Below are positions 1 to 7,930 of a DNA stretch of 43,866 nt, piece by piece. Below the pieces are notes generated by a model. It saw only the letters and a program-made list of their open reading frames with translations. It had not been told where the DNA came from and did no database searches. The stretch spans positions 1 through 43,866 of the forward strand of contig JAQXPG010000045.1 of assembly GCA_029100405.1 (NCBI GenBank), given 5' to 3'. The translations under genes and the position numbers were made by a program. Position 1 is the stretch's first letter. Each line of letters starts with the position of its first letter. This DNA is from Lachnospiraceae bacterium (lineage in GTDB: Bacteria; Bacillota; Clostridia; Lachnospirales; Lachnospiraceae).

Positions 1-257
1 CGAACTTCATGGATATATTCCTCCCGATCTCTGTAATGATCATCCATATAACGTCCGGCAATGGACCAAAGGCTGTCTCCGGATTCTATTTCAATCGAAG
101 TATAGTATTTATAATCCGGAGTTGACTCTTCTGCTTTTGCCATACGAAATCTTCCTGCAAACAAGATGCCGGTAATGAATACAGCAGAAAATATGGCCAG
201 AAGTATCATCAGTTTCTTTTCGACCTGCTTTGTCTTCTCTCTATTCCTATCATTCAT
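1..257 (-). CDS. LysM-domain membrane protein, YneA-like SOS cell-division inhibitor (3' end cut by window)
   Basis: The reading frame opens at an ATG whose first base is 257, preceded by a GGGAGG ribosome binding site, and runs off the left edge after 85 codons. Visible are a charged N-terminus (about residues 1-15), one membrane segment (about 16-35) and the start of a LysM fold near residue 54, with the typical GDSLWSIA core at 60-67. This single-pass plus LysM architecture is that of YneA of Bacillus, which binds the envelope and delays division after DNA damage. The call is supported by the promoter, which carries several LexA boxes. The C-terminal part is not visible, so a general LysM protein cannot be excluded, but SOS control makes the division-inhibitor role the best inference. 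Confidence 0.8.
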   Translation of the reverse strand, partial: MNDRNREKTKQVEKKLMILLAIFSAVFITGILFAGRFRMAKAEESTPDYKYYTSIEIESGDSLWSIAGRYMDDHYRDREEYIHEV

Positions 258-293
258 GACAGAACCTCCCATAAATGTTTCAAACGAATTTTC

Positions 294-375
294 CAAACAA
301 ATGTTTCGAACTTCTGTTCGATATGATAGTAGCATCAGAACAAATGTTTGTCAATAAGATTCGAACATATTTTCG
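294..375 (-). promoter_or_regulatory. SOS promoter of the LysM gene with a cluster of LexA boxes
   Basis: On the minus strand a near-consensus promoter is visible: TTGACA at 349-354, a 17-base spacer and TACTAT at 326-331. A LexA-like box (AGAACAAATGTTTG, 337-350) lies in the spacer and touches the -35. A second, CGAACTTCTGTTCG with perfect arms (307-320), lies just past the -10. Weaker matches are at 294-307 (CAAACAAATGTTTC) and 362-375 (CGAACATATTTTCG). The Firmicutes consensus is CGAACRNRYGTTYG. Repression by LexA with induction after DNA damage is the natural reading. Confidence 0.82.
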
Positions 376-472
376 GTTTCTACTTTCTTCAGACCTTTCT
401 CATACTTTAAAACTTTATCTGTTATACTTAGAAAGTAAGGAAAAGGCCTTTCCATTTTTTCGGAGGTAAACT

Positions 473-1384
473 ATGGAAGAAGAAAAAGAATTATTCCGCA
501 TTGGAGAGATCTCAAAACTTTTCCAAATAGGGGTTGATTCCATCCGTTATTATGAAAAAGTGGGCCTTCTGCATCCGGTCAGAAGCCGTGAGAGTAATTA
601 CAGACTCTATACCCTTGATGATATCCGTACCATGAATACCATCCGTGAACTGCTTGAAATCGGTTTTTCAACGGAGGAAATCCTGGACTTTGAAACAGAC
701 CGAAATATTAGTCATGTCCTATCTATGCTGGAAAAGGAAAAGGATGTGATCGATGAAAAGATCCGTCATCTTAAAAATATCCGGACAAATATCAATTCAA
801 GGCTTCGCTCGATCAATGAATCTCTCAAGATCGATACTTCAGGAGAGATCCGCCTTCTGGATCTTCCGGATAGAAAGTGTCTCATGATCACGGATGAAAA
901 TATGCCGGATAATGAGATCAATTACAGGCTTGCAGAATTCACCAGCAGCTCCAGCCAGAAAGTCACAACGATCGGAGCCTGTGACTGCTACATCCTCGAC
1001 ACCTCAGAATACAGAGAAGAAGCCGATCATACTCAGGACCTGAACCGGGAGGGACAAGGAGACAGAGACTCGATTTCCATAGATCCTGACCATCAAAAAA
1101 CAGACGACTTTCCCACGAAAGCCGTCTTCTTCTACTCGGATTATTCAGATTATAAGAGTAATTTTCTTCTTTCCAAGGGTCAGTATTTATCTCTTTCCTA
1201 TCGCGGCAGTTTCCGGCAAACCAAAAAATATTATCCAAAGATGCTGGAATACTGTCGCAATCATGCTCTGACCCCCGCTGGAGATCTGATAGAATTCTGT
1301 CATATTGACCGCTATGAGACGTCAGATGTTTCCGAATATCTCACAGAACTTGAGCTTCCTGTGAAATGCAATCAAACTTCATAG
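473..1384 (+). CDS. MerR-family transcriptional regulator with C-terminal effector-binding domain
   Basis: The 303-residue protein begins with a MerR winged helix-turn-helix (about residues 7-75, with IRYYEKVGLLHP and NYRLYTLDDI hallmarks). A dimerisation helix follows (about 85-125), then a C-terminal region of about 150 residues resembling the GyrI/BmrR effector-binding fold. The start is set by a CGGAGG site 7 bases ahead of the ATG. The C-terminal part contains a hydrophilic, Asp-rich stretch (about 185-215) that may be a linker or loop. It is convergent with, and overlaps by 13 bases, the last gene of the amino-acid oxidation operon, which makes it the best candidate regulator of that operon. 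The ligand is unknown. A TATACT -10 lies at 423-428 without a clear -35, and the promoter lies close to the LexA-box cluster. Confidence 0.85.
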   Translation: MEEEKELFRIGEISKLFQIGVDSIRYYEKVGLLHPVRSRESNYRLYTLDDIRTMNTIRELLEIGFSTEEILDFETDRNISHVLSMLEKEKDVIDEKIRHLKNIRTNINSRLRSINESLKIDTSGEIRLLDLPDRKCLMITDENMPDNEINYRLAEFTSSSSQKVTTIGACDCYILDTSEYREEADHTQDLNREGQGDRDSISIDPDHQKTDDFPTKAVFFYSDYSDYKSNFLLSKGQYLSLSYRGSFRQTKKYYPKMLEYCRNHALTPAGDLIEFCHIDRYETSDVSEYLTELELPVKCNQTS

Positions 1385-2511
1385 AACCTCTCATATCGAA
1401 GAGGTTTGATATCACAGATCGGTTCCTCTCCTACTACGGTCTGCGCAATGATATAAGCTACAGCGGGAGCAGTTCCAAATCCATGCCCGTTGAAACCGCA
1501 GGCAAGCACCAGTCCATCTGCCTCTTTCGGACGGCCGAGGACACAGACTCCGTCTTTTGTCATATCAAGGATACCGGACCAGCTGCGGACGATCTTCGCC
1601 TTTGCCAGAGCCGGGATCCAACCCTCAATGGCTCTGCAGCTCGCGCCTAAAGTCGCAGGATGCTGCATACTCATATCGTTCGGATCTTTGACATCCATAA
1701 ATTCTTCCAGACCGGACTCCGAACCGAAAACAAAGGATCCATGTTTGGTCTGATGACCATAGAAATCTGCAGCTGCTGTTCCAAGCATCTGTGGAAACAT
1801 TTCCGGTTCCATTTCTGTAACCAAAGCACAGTCAACCAAAGCAGTCATCGGAATATCCAGACCGATCGATTGAATGATCCTTCTGGAATCGTAACCTGCT
1901 GCTGTTACAATATCACCGGCTTCTAAGATCGTCCCATCCTTTAAGATGACCTTTCTTACCCTGCCTCTGACCCTTTCCAAGGCTTCTACCTTAGCACCGG
2001 TAAGAAAATGAACCCCAAGTTCAATGTCCTTCAGATAATAAGCCAGGGTTGCAACCAATGGATTTGCATGACCGTCCGTCGGACAGAAACTGGCTCCCAT
2101 GACATCCTCAGACATATAGGGGCTGATCTCTCTTACCTCATCTCCCGAGATCATGTCCAGTTTCAGACCACCAGCCGCACAACTGTCAGCCAAAGCCTGA
2201 AGTTTCTTCATATGAGCTTCTGTTTTTCCGAGACGGAGATTTCCCTTCTGGGTATATTCAACATCTCTTCCAAGTTCTTCGGAAAGAGTCGGCCAGAATT
2301 TTTGCACTGCCGTCATCGCAATTGGAAGCTCTCTCGGATCCCGGCCGGACTGACGAACACCGCCGCCATTTCGGCTGGATCCTCCGTGTCCGATCGAATC
2401 GCTGCCCTCAAGAACGATGATGTCTTTCACTCCAAGTTTGGTCAGATAATAAGCCGTGGCGCAGCCTACGATACCGCCACCTATAATGATCACGTCCGCT
2501 GACTTTTTCAT
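1372..2511 (-). CDS. FAD-dependent amino-acid/imino-acid dehydrogenase, DAO family (HcnC / sarcosine oxidase beta-like)
   Basis: A 379-residue protein of the D-amino-acid oxidase (DAO) fold. The FAD-binding GGGIVG motif is at residues 11-16, and the GGSSRNGGGVRQ segment near 43-54 is typical of the beta subunit of sarcosine oxidase, D-hydroxyproline dehydrogenase and HcnC. In such multi-subunit enzymes this subunit oxidises an amine or amino acid to the imine and passes electrons to the NAD(P)H-like flavoprotein and iron-sulfur partners. The start has an AGGAGG site and overlaps the stop of the upstream BFD-like gene (ATGA), so translation is coupled. Substrates in the family include sarcosine, D-proline, D-hydroxyproline and glycine; the sequence alone does not decide between them. 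Confidence 0.85.
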   Translation of the reverse strand: MKKSADVIIIGGGIVGCATAYYLTKLGVKDIIVLEGSDSIGHGGSSRNGGGVRQSGRDPRELPIAMTAVQKFWPTLSEELGRDVEYTQKGNLRLGKTEAHMKKLQALADSCAAGGLKLDMISGDEVREISPYMSEDVMGASFCPTDGHANPLVATLAYYLKDIELGVHFLTGAKVEALERVRGRVRKVILKDGTILEAGDIVTAAGYDSRRIIQSIGLDIPMTALVDCALVTEMEPEMFPQMLGTAAADFYGHQTKHGSFVFGSESGLEEFMDVKDPNDMSMQHPATLGASCRAIEGWIPALAKAKIVRSWSGILDMTKDGVCVLGRPKEADGLVLACGFNGHGFGTAPAVAYIIAQTVVGEEPICDIKPLRYERFYEV

Positions 2512-2861
2512 TGCAAGCCTCCTTTCACAGCATCTTCCTTAAGCCCCCGGTCATTACCGCCGACACCCATATCAACAGGCCGCATTGGAGTACGAGCTGT
2601 TGCAAGTACAACATCATTGGGCTTCATATGGAGTTCCTTCGCCACCAGTCTTCTTGTCAGACTGCCGCAAGTCTGTCCCTGACAGAGTCCCATACCGCAG
2701 CGAAGAAGCCTTCTCAATTCCTCGATCGTTGTGATCCCGCTATGGAGGGCCTGACGGATCTCTCCCTTTGTCACTTCCTCACAACGGCAGACCAGAAGAT
2801 CGTCATCCTCTTCCGGTACGTAGGGTCCGATCTCTCTTAATTTTTCTTCAATGTCAAGCAT
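2508..2861 (-). CDS. BFD-like [2Fe-2S]-binding protein, small subunit of the dehydrogenase
   Basis: A 117-residue protein carrying a bacterioferritin-associated-ferredoxin-like [2Fe-2S] domain. Ligand cysteines are C25 and C27 (CRC) and C55 and C60 (CGMGLC), with a further C65 in the usual QTCG context. I chose the ATG at 2859-2861 because AGGAGG sits 7 bases upstream; a GTG six codons earlier would lie on top of that site. The same domain is often fused to the alpha subunit of multi-subunit proline, sarcosine or hydroxyproline dehydrogenases, or separate as here, where it probably relays electrons between flavoproteins. The C-terminal tail after about residue 85 is glycine-rich and without recognised motif. 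It lies between the two flavoprotein genes in the same operon. Confidence 0.82.
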   Translation of the reverse strand: MLDIEEKLREIGPYVPEEDDDLLVCRCEEVTKGEIRQALHSGITTIEELRRLLRCGMGLCQGQTCGSLTRRLVAKELHMKPNDVVLATARTPMRPVDMGVGGNDRGLKEDAVKGGLQ

Positions 2862-2875
2862 ATTTCTTCCTCCTG

Positions 2876-4453
2876 TCACTTTTGGCTGTAAAATCTGGCG
2901 CGATCGATATACTCCATCGCTACCTTCATCGTAACCAGGTTGGTCCCGTCAAAGGCTTTGGCCGACCGGACATTGGTAATTTCCGCAGGGCAGATCTTCT
3001 CTCCGCTTCTGGAAAGTCCAAAACCCCGGTCTCCCTTTTTCGGAAGAGGTAAAAACTCATAAGGAATGGTCACTTCGCCAAAGCCCGGTTCCGTATTTTC
3101 AGCAACCAGGAAGATAGCCTGTCCGCTGCAGCTTGCTACACACATACCACAATTGATGCAGGAGCTGTTGTCAACGGAGATTGGCAGGGATGTAATATTA
3201 TCTCCAATGGAAATACAACCCTTCTTACAAGCATCTTGACATGGATTACATGGAATGTTCTGCGTACATTCAATGACCGGATGCACCTTGACTTCTCTCC
3301 GGAATCCGGGGAATCTCTCGATTTCATCATCGGAAATATAGCCCTTGCTTAAGAGACTTTCTGAAACCGGGATGCCTTCTTCCGTTTTTTCGATCTTCTT
3401 ACCCCGATTCTGTGGAGCAAACATTCCCTGTCTTAAAGAATCCAGGGACTTTTCCAGCTCTGCTTCCCTCTTCTCTCTTCGATCCGAATCTATATAGCCC
3501 AGGAATTCTGCAATAGCAGCTCCGCTCATTCGGCCTTCGATCATAGCTGAGGATGCTTCCTCAATACCGGCTACATCACCGGCTGCATAGATCCCCGGGA
3601 TCGAAGTAGCTCCGGTCTCATCGCACTTGGGAACAAAGCCGCCGGAAGAATGATCCATCTCGATTCCATCCATCTTTAACAGCTGTGCCATTGGAGACAG
3701 ACCGACTGCAACGCAGACCGTATCGACATCAAAGTGTTTTTCTGTACCTGGTATGAATTGAAAATGGCTGTCCACTTCTGCAATGGTCACACCGGTCACA
3801 CAGTCTTTTCCTTCCACCTCTTTGATGGTATGGGACAGGTAGAAGGGAACTCCGGTACGGGCAACTTTTGCTGCATGAACACCATATCCGCCGATCCTTG
3901 GAGCTGCATCTGCCAAAGCTACAACCTCACATCCTGCCTGCAAGAGCTGAAAAGAAACGACAAGCCCTACATTTCCTGTACCAAGCATAAGGATCCGATT
4001 GCCGGGCTTGATATGATGCAGATTCATCATGGTCTGAGCGGCTCCGGCTCCAATGACTCCCGGAAGAGTCCAACCGCGAAAATTGACCATATTCTCGGCT
4101 GCTCCGGTAGCAACCAGAATCGCATCGCCCTTATAGTGGCGGACCTCATTTCCTTCTTGTACCAGGACTTCCTTTTCCGGATAGAGACCTATGACGGTTG
4201 CATTCAAAACGACCTCAACGCCGGCCTCTTCGGCCTCTTTTAAGAGATCCTGGCCGATCCGGAATCCCCGGATCTTTGCCTTATGCTCCTTCGATCCGAA
4301 AAACTTATGGATCTGCTTAAAAAGTTGTCCGCCGGGGGCTGCATTTTCATCAAATACGGTTACCTGCACACCGGCCTTACTCGCTTCTATCGCTGCTGAC
4401 AGTCCTGCAGGACCGGCACCGACTACGATCAATTCTTTCTTTATTACTTCCAT
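2876..4453 (-). CDS. NAD(P)/FAD oxidoreductase with C-terminal ferredoxin domain (HcnB / D-hydroxyproline dehydrogenase alpha-like)
   Basis: A 525-residue flavoprotein. The first dinucleotide-binding motif GAGPAG is at residues 12-17, a second (GTGNVG) lies near 158, and the AAGD motif that closes the FAD site is near 292. Unlike shorter relatives (about 460 residues) it carries two four-cysteine sets: C402/C405/C409/C413 and C432/C435/C438/C442. The latter is a canonical CxxCxxCxxxC [4Fe-4S] site. It would accept electrons from the DAO-type subunit and hand them on, either to NAD or to a ferredoxin/quinone acceptor. The start is backed by AAGGAG. It follows the small [2Fe-2S] gene by 12 bases and is followed 14 bases later by the BFD-like gene, so these form one enzyme complex. 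Confidence 0.85.
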   Translation of the reverse strand: MEVIKKELIVVGAGPAGLSAAIEASKAGVQVTVFDENAAPGGQLFKQIHKFFGSKEHKAKIRGFRIGQDLLKEAEEAGVEVVLNATVIGLYPEKEVLVQEGNEVRHYKGDAILVATGAAENMVNFRGWTLPGVIGAGAAQTMMNLHHIKPGNRILMLGTGNVGLVVSFQLLQAGCEVVALADAAPRIGGYGVHAAKVARTGVPFYLSHTIKEVEGKDCVTGVTIAEVDSHFQFIPGTEKHFDVDTVCVAVGLSPMAQLLKMDGIEMDHSSGGFVPKCDETGATSIPGIYAAGDVAGIEEASSAMIEGRMSGAAIAEFLGYIDSDRREKREAELEKSLDSLRQGMFAPQNRGKKIEKTEEGIPVSESLLSKGYISDDEIERFPGFRREVKVHPVIECTQNIPCNPCQDACKKGCISIGDNITSLPISVDNSSCINCGMCVASCSGQAIFLVAENTEPGFGEVTIPYEFLPLPKKGDRGFGLSRSGEKICPAEITNVRSAKAFDGTNLVTMKVAMEYIDRARFYSQK

Positions 4454-4465
4454 CGCGAACTCTCC

Positions 4466-4786
4466 TTAATCTCTCACTTCCAGAGGTTTTACGCCATCCT
4501 GTGTCTGTACTTTCATGCCTTCTCTTAACGGTGTGATACAGGTCCTGACATTAGGCTGTCCGTCCACAACCATAACGCAGTCTGTGCATCTGCCGATAGC
4601 ACAGAAAACACCCCGCGGCTCGTGCCTTTTTTTTGTATAACGATGGATCATAATACCGTTCACTCTTAAAGCTGCAGCAATCGGTTCTCCTTCATAACCC
4701 TGAAGGGTCTTCCCGTCATAAGTAAAGCTTACTAATTTTCCCTCCGGGGTCTCCCCCAGGATGGGATGATTCTTAATTCTATCCAT
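4466..4786 (-). CDS. Small [2Fe-2S] ferredoxin-like subunit (HcnA / sarcosine oxidase alpha N-terminal-like)
   Basis: A 106-residue plant-type [2Fe-2S] domain protein with ligands C62, C67, C70 and C83 in the arrangement FCAIGRCTDC...VDGQPNVRTC. This is the Fer2_4-type domain seen as the small (gamma) subunit of HcnABC-like and D-hydroxyproline dehydrogenase complexes, and fused to the N-terminus of heterotetrameric sarcosine oxidase alpha chains. Length is normal for the stand-alone form. The ribosome binding site (GCAGGA) is modest. It heads the four-gene dehydrogenase block and follows the permease gene by 93 bases, a gap holding an imperfect inverted repeat (CTTGCAGTG/CACTGTAAG, about 4840-4872) but no clear promoter. 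Confidence 0.85.
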   Translation of the reverse strand: MDRIKNHPILGETPEGKLVSFTYDGKTLQGYEGEPIAAALRVNGIMIHRYTKKRHEPRGVFCAIGRCTDCVMVVDGQPNVRTCITPLREGMKVQTQDGVKPLEVRD

Positions 4787-4879
4787 AGTCCTGCCTCGAT
4801 TCTCTACCGTTTTCTTCTGTTCTCTATTTCATAAACTGCTTGCAGTGACAACAGTGCTTTTTACACTGTAAGCATAAAG

Positions 4880-6283
4880 TCACTTCCAAATACCACGATA
4901 TTTCCGAATTCCATAATAGAGAGGATTCTCCATCGCCAGAACTTTTTCCATCGGAACCGCCTTAAACAGCGGAATATGCATACGGAAACGGATCCAGAAG
5001 ATCGAATAAATGAACAAAATACCCGTGATAATTGCCGTGACCAGAAGGATCTGATTCCGCTCCATCGGATCGGTTGAAATATTCGCTATCATAAAGATGA
5101 TGCTTGCGATACTGATACAGGGAAGAAGGGGGCCAAATGGCACCTTGAAATTTCTCGGCGCTTTTGGCAGCCTGTGCCTGAAAACCAGAACATCGATATT
5201 TGCTACTGCATAAGAAGCCATCCAGAAAACGGATCCCACCTGGATCAAAAAGCTGATCTGAGAGGAATTCCGCCCTAGAAGAGCACAGAACATAATACCG
5301 ATCGTAATGAGCCAGCAACCGATAAAAGGGACCTGTTTCTTATTGGTTTTCCCAAAAAACTGGGGCATCAGATTTGAATGACTCATACCTGCGAAGATGG
5401 AAGACAGGCCTTGCACCGTGGAGTTTTGAGTACTGACAACCGCAAGTCCCGACACCAGGCACATCCAGATCTTGCCCGGCTTTCCGAAAAGGCTCTCTCC
5501 ATAGAGCATATGTGGTGCAGCGGAATTCATAAGATCTTTCCAGGTCGTATAATTATGAAAGCCGAAGATCATAATGATCTGTACGATACAGATCAGTCCC
5601 AGTCCGAGAAACATTCCCAGAGGAACATTCCTTTTTGCATTCTTTACATCCTTCGAAATCGGGATGGCATATTCTGCTCCGATAAAGAGCCAGAAAGCGA
5701 TCGCCGTAAGCGAAATGATACTGAGCGGTGTCTGCTGACCTACGACCATTGGCTGATGGATTACTTTTCCGCTTCCAAGTTTCAAGCTTCCTATGATCCC
5801 CATGACCAGCATGGATCCAAGCATCAGATAACTGACCAGATCCTGAATTTTTGCGAACATATCGACCCCATGAAGATTCGCGATCAAAATGATGACCGAT
5901 GCAATGGCAACCCAGAAATAATCAGGAATTGGAAGATGCAAAACCGATCCCATTGCATAAGCAAAAATCGATGCTTCAACACCACAAGATAAGATATTTG
6001 ATACCATATATCCGCCGACCATTAAGACAATGGTAGGAATGGGGCCGATGCCTGCCAGGGTATATTGAGCCAGGCCACCGGTCACATTAGGCATCAAAGA
6101 ATTCAATTCTGCCAGAGAAGCCATCGTAAGCATATTGAAGCAGCAGGCAATGATCATAGCAGGGATAAATAAGACCCCAGCCTGTCCGGCACCCTGGCCC
6201 AGCTGAACCAGGGTACTCGTTGCAATTACAAGGCCCACGGAAACAGATATGACATTTCTTAGTCCCAGTTTCTTTTCATCCAT
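4880..6283 (-). CDS. APC-superfamily amino-acid permease
   Basis: A 467-residue protein made almost entirely of hydrophobic segments, consistent with about 12 membrane spans. The first segment contains the glycine-rich stretch (about residues 9-40) and the later GAEYAIPISKD region typical of APC amino-acid/polyamine/organocation permeases. It should import, or exchange at the cytoplasmic membrane, the substrate of the neighbouring dehydrogenase. It starts with an AGGA-type site and lies between the PII gene (27 bases upstream) and the [2Fe-2S] gene. The substrate cannot be inferred from the sequence; relatives carry amino acids, polyamines or aromatic amines. No frameshift or truncation is seen. 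Confidence 0.88.
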   Translation of the reverse strand: MDEKKLGLRNVISVSVGLVIATSTLVQLGQGAGQAGVLFIPAMIIACCFNMLTMASLAELNSLMPNVTGGLAQYTLAGIGPIPTIVLMVGGYMVSNILSCGVEASIFAYAMGSVLHLPIPDYFWVAIASVIILIANLHGVDMFAKIQDLVSYLMLGSMLVMGIIGSLKLGSGKVIHQPMVVGQQTPLSIISLTAIAFWLFIGAEYAIPISKDVKNAKRNVPLGMFLGLGLICIVQIIMIFGFHNYTTWKDLMNSAAPHMLYGESLFGKPGKIWMCLVSGLAVVSTQNSTVQGLSSIFAGMSHSNLMPQFFGKTNKKQVPFIGCWLITIGIMFCALLGRNSSQISFLIQVGSVFWMASYAVANIDVLVFRHRLPKAPRNFKVPFGPLLPCISIASIIFMIANISTDPMERNQILLVTAIITGILFIYSIFWIRFRMHIPLFKAVPMEKVLAMENPLYYGIRKYRGIWK

Positions 6284-6310
6284 AATCTTTTTCCTTTTTC
6301 TAAAAAGACT

Positions 6311-6658
6311 TTACAAAGCGTCTTTTCCCTCATCTCCGGTCCGGATCCGGATCGCGTTATCCAGACTGTATACAAAGATTTTTCCATCTCCGATATGTCC
6401 GGTATAGAGAGCCTTCAGGAGTTCATCTGTGATTTCTTTGACCCGCTTTGTATCTACAACGACGGCGACCTGAATCTTCGGCAAAAGCTCCATTTCCTCA
6501 TGTTCTTCGACTTCATATTCTTTCGTTCCCTTTTCTACGCCACAGCCCAAGACCTGCGTAATGGTCATGCCTCCGACATTCAATTCCGAAAGCCTTTTCT
6601 TGATGGGATTAAATTTGGACATATCACAAATCACTTCGATCTTACTGAGTTCTGCCAT
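6311..6658 (-). CDS. PII-family nitrogen regulatory protein (GlnB/GlnK-like)
   Basis: A 115-residue protein with the PII signature. It has the N-terminal beta-alpha-beta fold, a full T-loop region (about residues 36-55, including an EYEVEE segment with a tyrosine) and the B-loop TGHIGDGKIFV (about 85-95) that binds ATP/ADP. PII trimers sense ATP/ADP and 2-oxoglutarate and bind target proteins through the T-loop, classically the ammonium channel AmtB. Here no amtB is present; the gene lies between an amino-acid permease and an amino-acid enzyme. I chose the internal ATG at 6656-6658, which has GGAGG 8 bases upstream and matches family length. A 24-residue upstream extension is open but lacks a site. 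Confidence 0.9.
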   Translation of the reverse strand: MAELSKIEVICDMSKFNPIKKRLSELNVGGMTITQVLGCGVEKGTKEYEVEEHEEMELLPKIQVAVVVDTKRVKEITDELLKALYTGHIGDGKIFVYSLDNAIRIRTGDEGKDAL

Positions 6659-6710
6659 AGCCTTTTCCTCCAGCCTTACTGACAAAATGAATCTTCCTTG
6701 GAAAAATGAA

Positions 6711-7853
6711 TTAAGCCATCTCAGGTACATCCCAGAGATTCAATTTCACGCCAATTCCTTCCTTCAAAGCTCTCCGATACACAGAGCAGCCCCAGGCGAC
6801 ATCCTCTACCGGCATTCCGCCGACAGAATATACAATGACCTCATCATCCGACTGTCTGCCGGGAGCCTTGCCTTCGATAATATCTGTGATCTCTGTGATG
6901 TCAGAAAGCTTGTTTTTACCCTCATGAACGAGATCTGTAAACTTGCATCCGATGATCCCCATCTTCGGATAGGTCGGATAGGGATATTCATTTGCCCAGG
7001 CTTCATAGAGCTTGTAATTGTCTACAACAAAACGGCAGCCGGACAGGTAATCGTCATCGAATCTGGCCGCTGAGGGCATGGAAATAAAGGCTCCGGGCTT
7101 GATCCAGTCTCCGCTGATATAAGGATAAGTCTCTACGACCTTCGGATCGTCATCCGTCTTGGCAGTCGTTGTAAAGGCGATCACATCCGCTCCCCGGATC
7201 GCTTCTTCCTCTGTATCACAGACTTTGATCTCATCAAATTGAGGAAATTCCTTCTGAACGAAAGCGACAAAAGAATCGATGGACTTTTTGCCCCGTCCTT
7301 TGATTTGAACCCGATGAAGCTTGGGGCAGGTGGCTGCAAAAGCTGCCAGACTGGTCTTTCCCATAACACCGGGGCCGATGATTGCTGCTGTTTCGGAATC
7401 CTTTCTGGCCAAATACTTGGCTCCGACACCGGGAATGCCACCGGTCCTGTATGCGGAAAGAAGATTGGCTGACATAAATGCTAAGGGTGCGCCGGTGTCC
7501 TTGTCATTCAAAACCATCATCAGGATAGATCTCGGAAGTCCTTTCTCCTTATTTTCCACATTCGAACCGTACCACTTGACACCGGCCATCTGGTATTTTC
7601 CGCCCAGGTATGCCGGCATTGCCATGAAACGGCGGTCCTGGGTATTTTTCGGCATGCCCGGAAACTTCGGATGGTCCGGGAAAGTGACCATGCAGCCATG
7701 AGAGTTATGATTCTCACCGCCCATCATATAATCGCCGGCTTTTAATAACTTCAGCATGTCTTCCATTGACTCGATGCAGGCCGGCATATCTTTAACTCCG
7801 GCCTTGATCATATCCGGTTCACTCAGATATAAAAAATCGATCCTGGTATCCAT
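6711..7853 (-). CDS. Ornithine cyclodeaminase / mu-crystallin family protein (tyramine-oxidase subunit B-like)
   Basis: A 380-residue Rossmann-fold protein. The NAD(P)-binding motif GPGVMG lies near 163-168, preceded by the family-typical SAYRTGG segment (about 137-143). The superfamily includes ornithine cyclodeaminase, L-alanine dehydrogenase, ketimine reductase (mu-crystallin) and delta1-pyrroline-2-carboxylate reductase. It is longer than usual (310-340) and its RTGG context is divergent. Homologues of this length in Clostridia are, from memory, named tyramine oxidase subunit B in some databases; I treat that name as provisional. The start at 7851-7853 has an AGGAGG site, and upstream codons are unsupported. 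As first gene of the operon it may reduce the imine made by the downstream dehydrogenase, or act as a subunit of it. Confidence 0.8.
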   Translation of the reverse strand: MDTRIDFLYLSEPDMIKAGVKDMPACIESMEDMLKLLKAGDYMMGGENHNSHGCMVTFPDHPKFPGMPKNTQDRRFMAMPAYLGGKYQMAGVKWYGSNVENKEKGLPRSILMMVLNDKDTGAPLAFMSANLLSAYRTGGIPGVGAKYLARKDSETAAIIGPGVMGKTSLAAFAATCPKLHRVQIKGRGKKSIDSFVAFVQKEFPQFDEIKVCDTEEEAIRGADVIAFTTTAKTDDDPKVVETYPYISGDWIKPGAFISMPSAARFDDDYLSGCRFVVDNYKLYEAWANEYPYPTYPKMGIIGCKFTDLVHEGKNKLSDITEITDIIEGKAPGRQSDDEVIVYSVGGMPVEDVAWGCSVYRRALKEGIGVKLNLWDVPEMA

Positions 7854-7930
7854 TCGATCCTCCTTCTCTGCTATGCTTGTTAGGAAATGAGCCTTTCTGA
7901 CTGATCCCTTGTTACAATACTTCCTGAAAC

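Noticed and set aside
3734..4243. Long plus-strand open frame of 169 codons opposite the flavoprotein gene
   Set aside because: It is a shadow frame: no ribosome binding site, no recognisable family, and the minus-strand frame has clear domain motifs.
2876..4786. HcnAB-like genes as a hydrogen-cyanide synthase
   Set aside because: The same architecture serves sarcosine, proline and hydroxyproline dehydrogenases; the permease and cyclodeaminase-family context favours amino-acid metabolism, and nothing specific for cyanide production is visible.
473..7853. The metabolic cluster as a mobile element
   Set aside because: No integrase, transposase, tRNA attachment site or flanking direct repeats were found, so only an unspecified insertion or rearrangement can be suggested.
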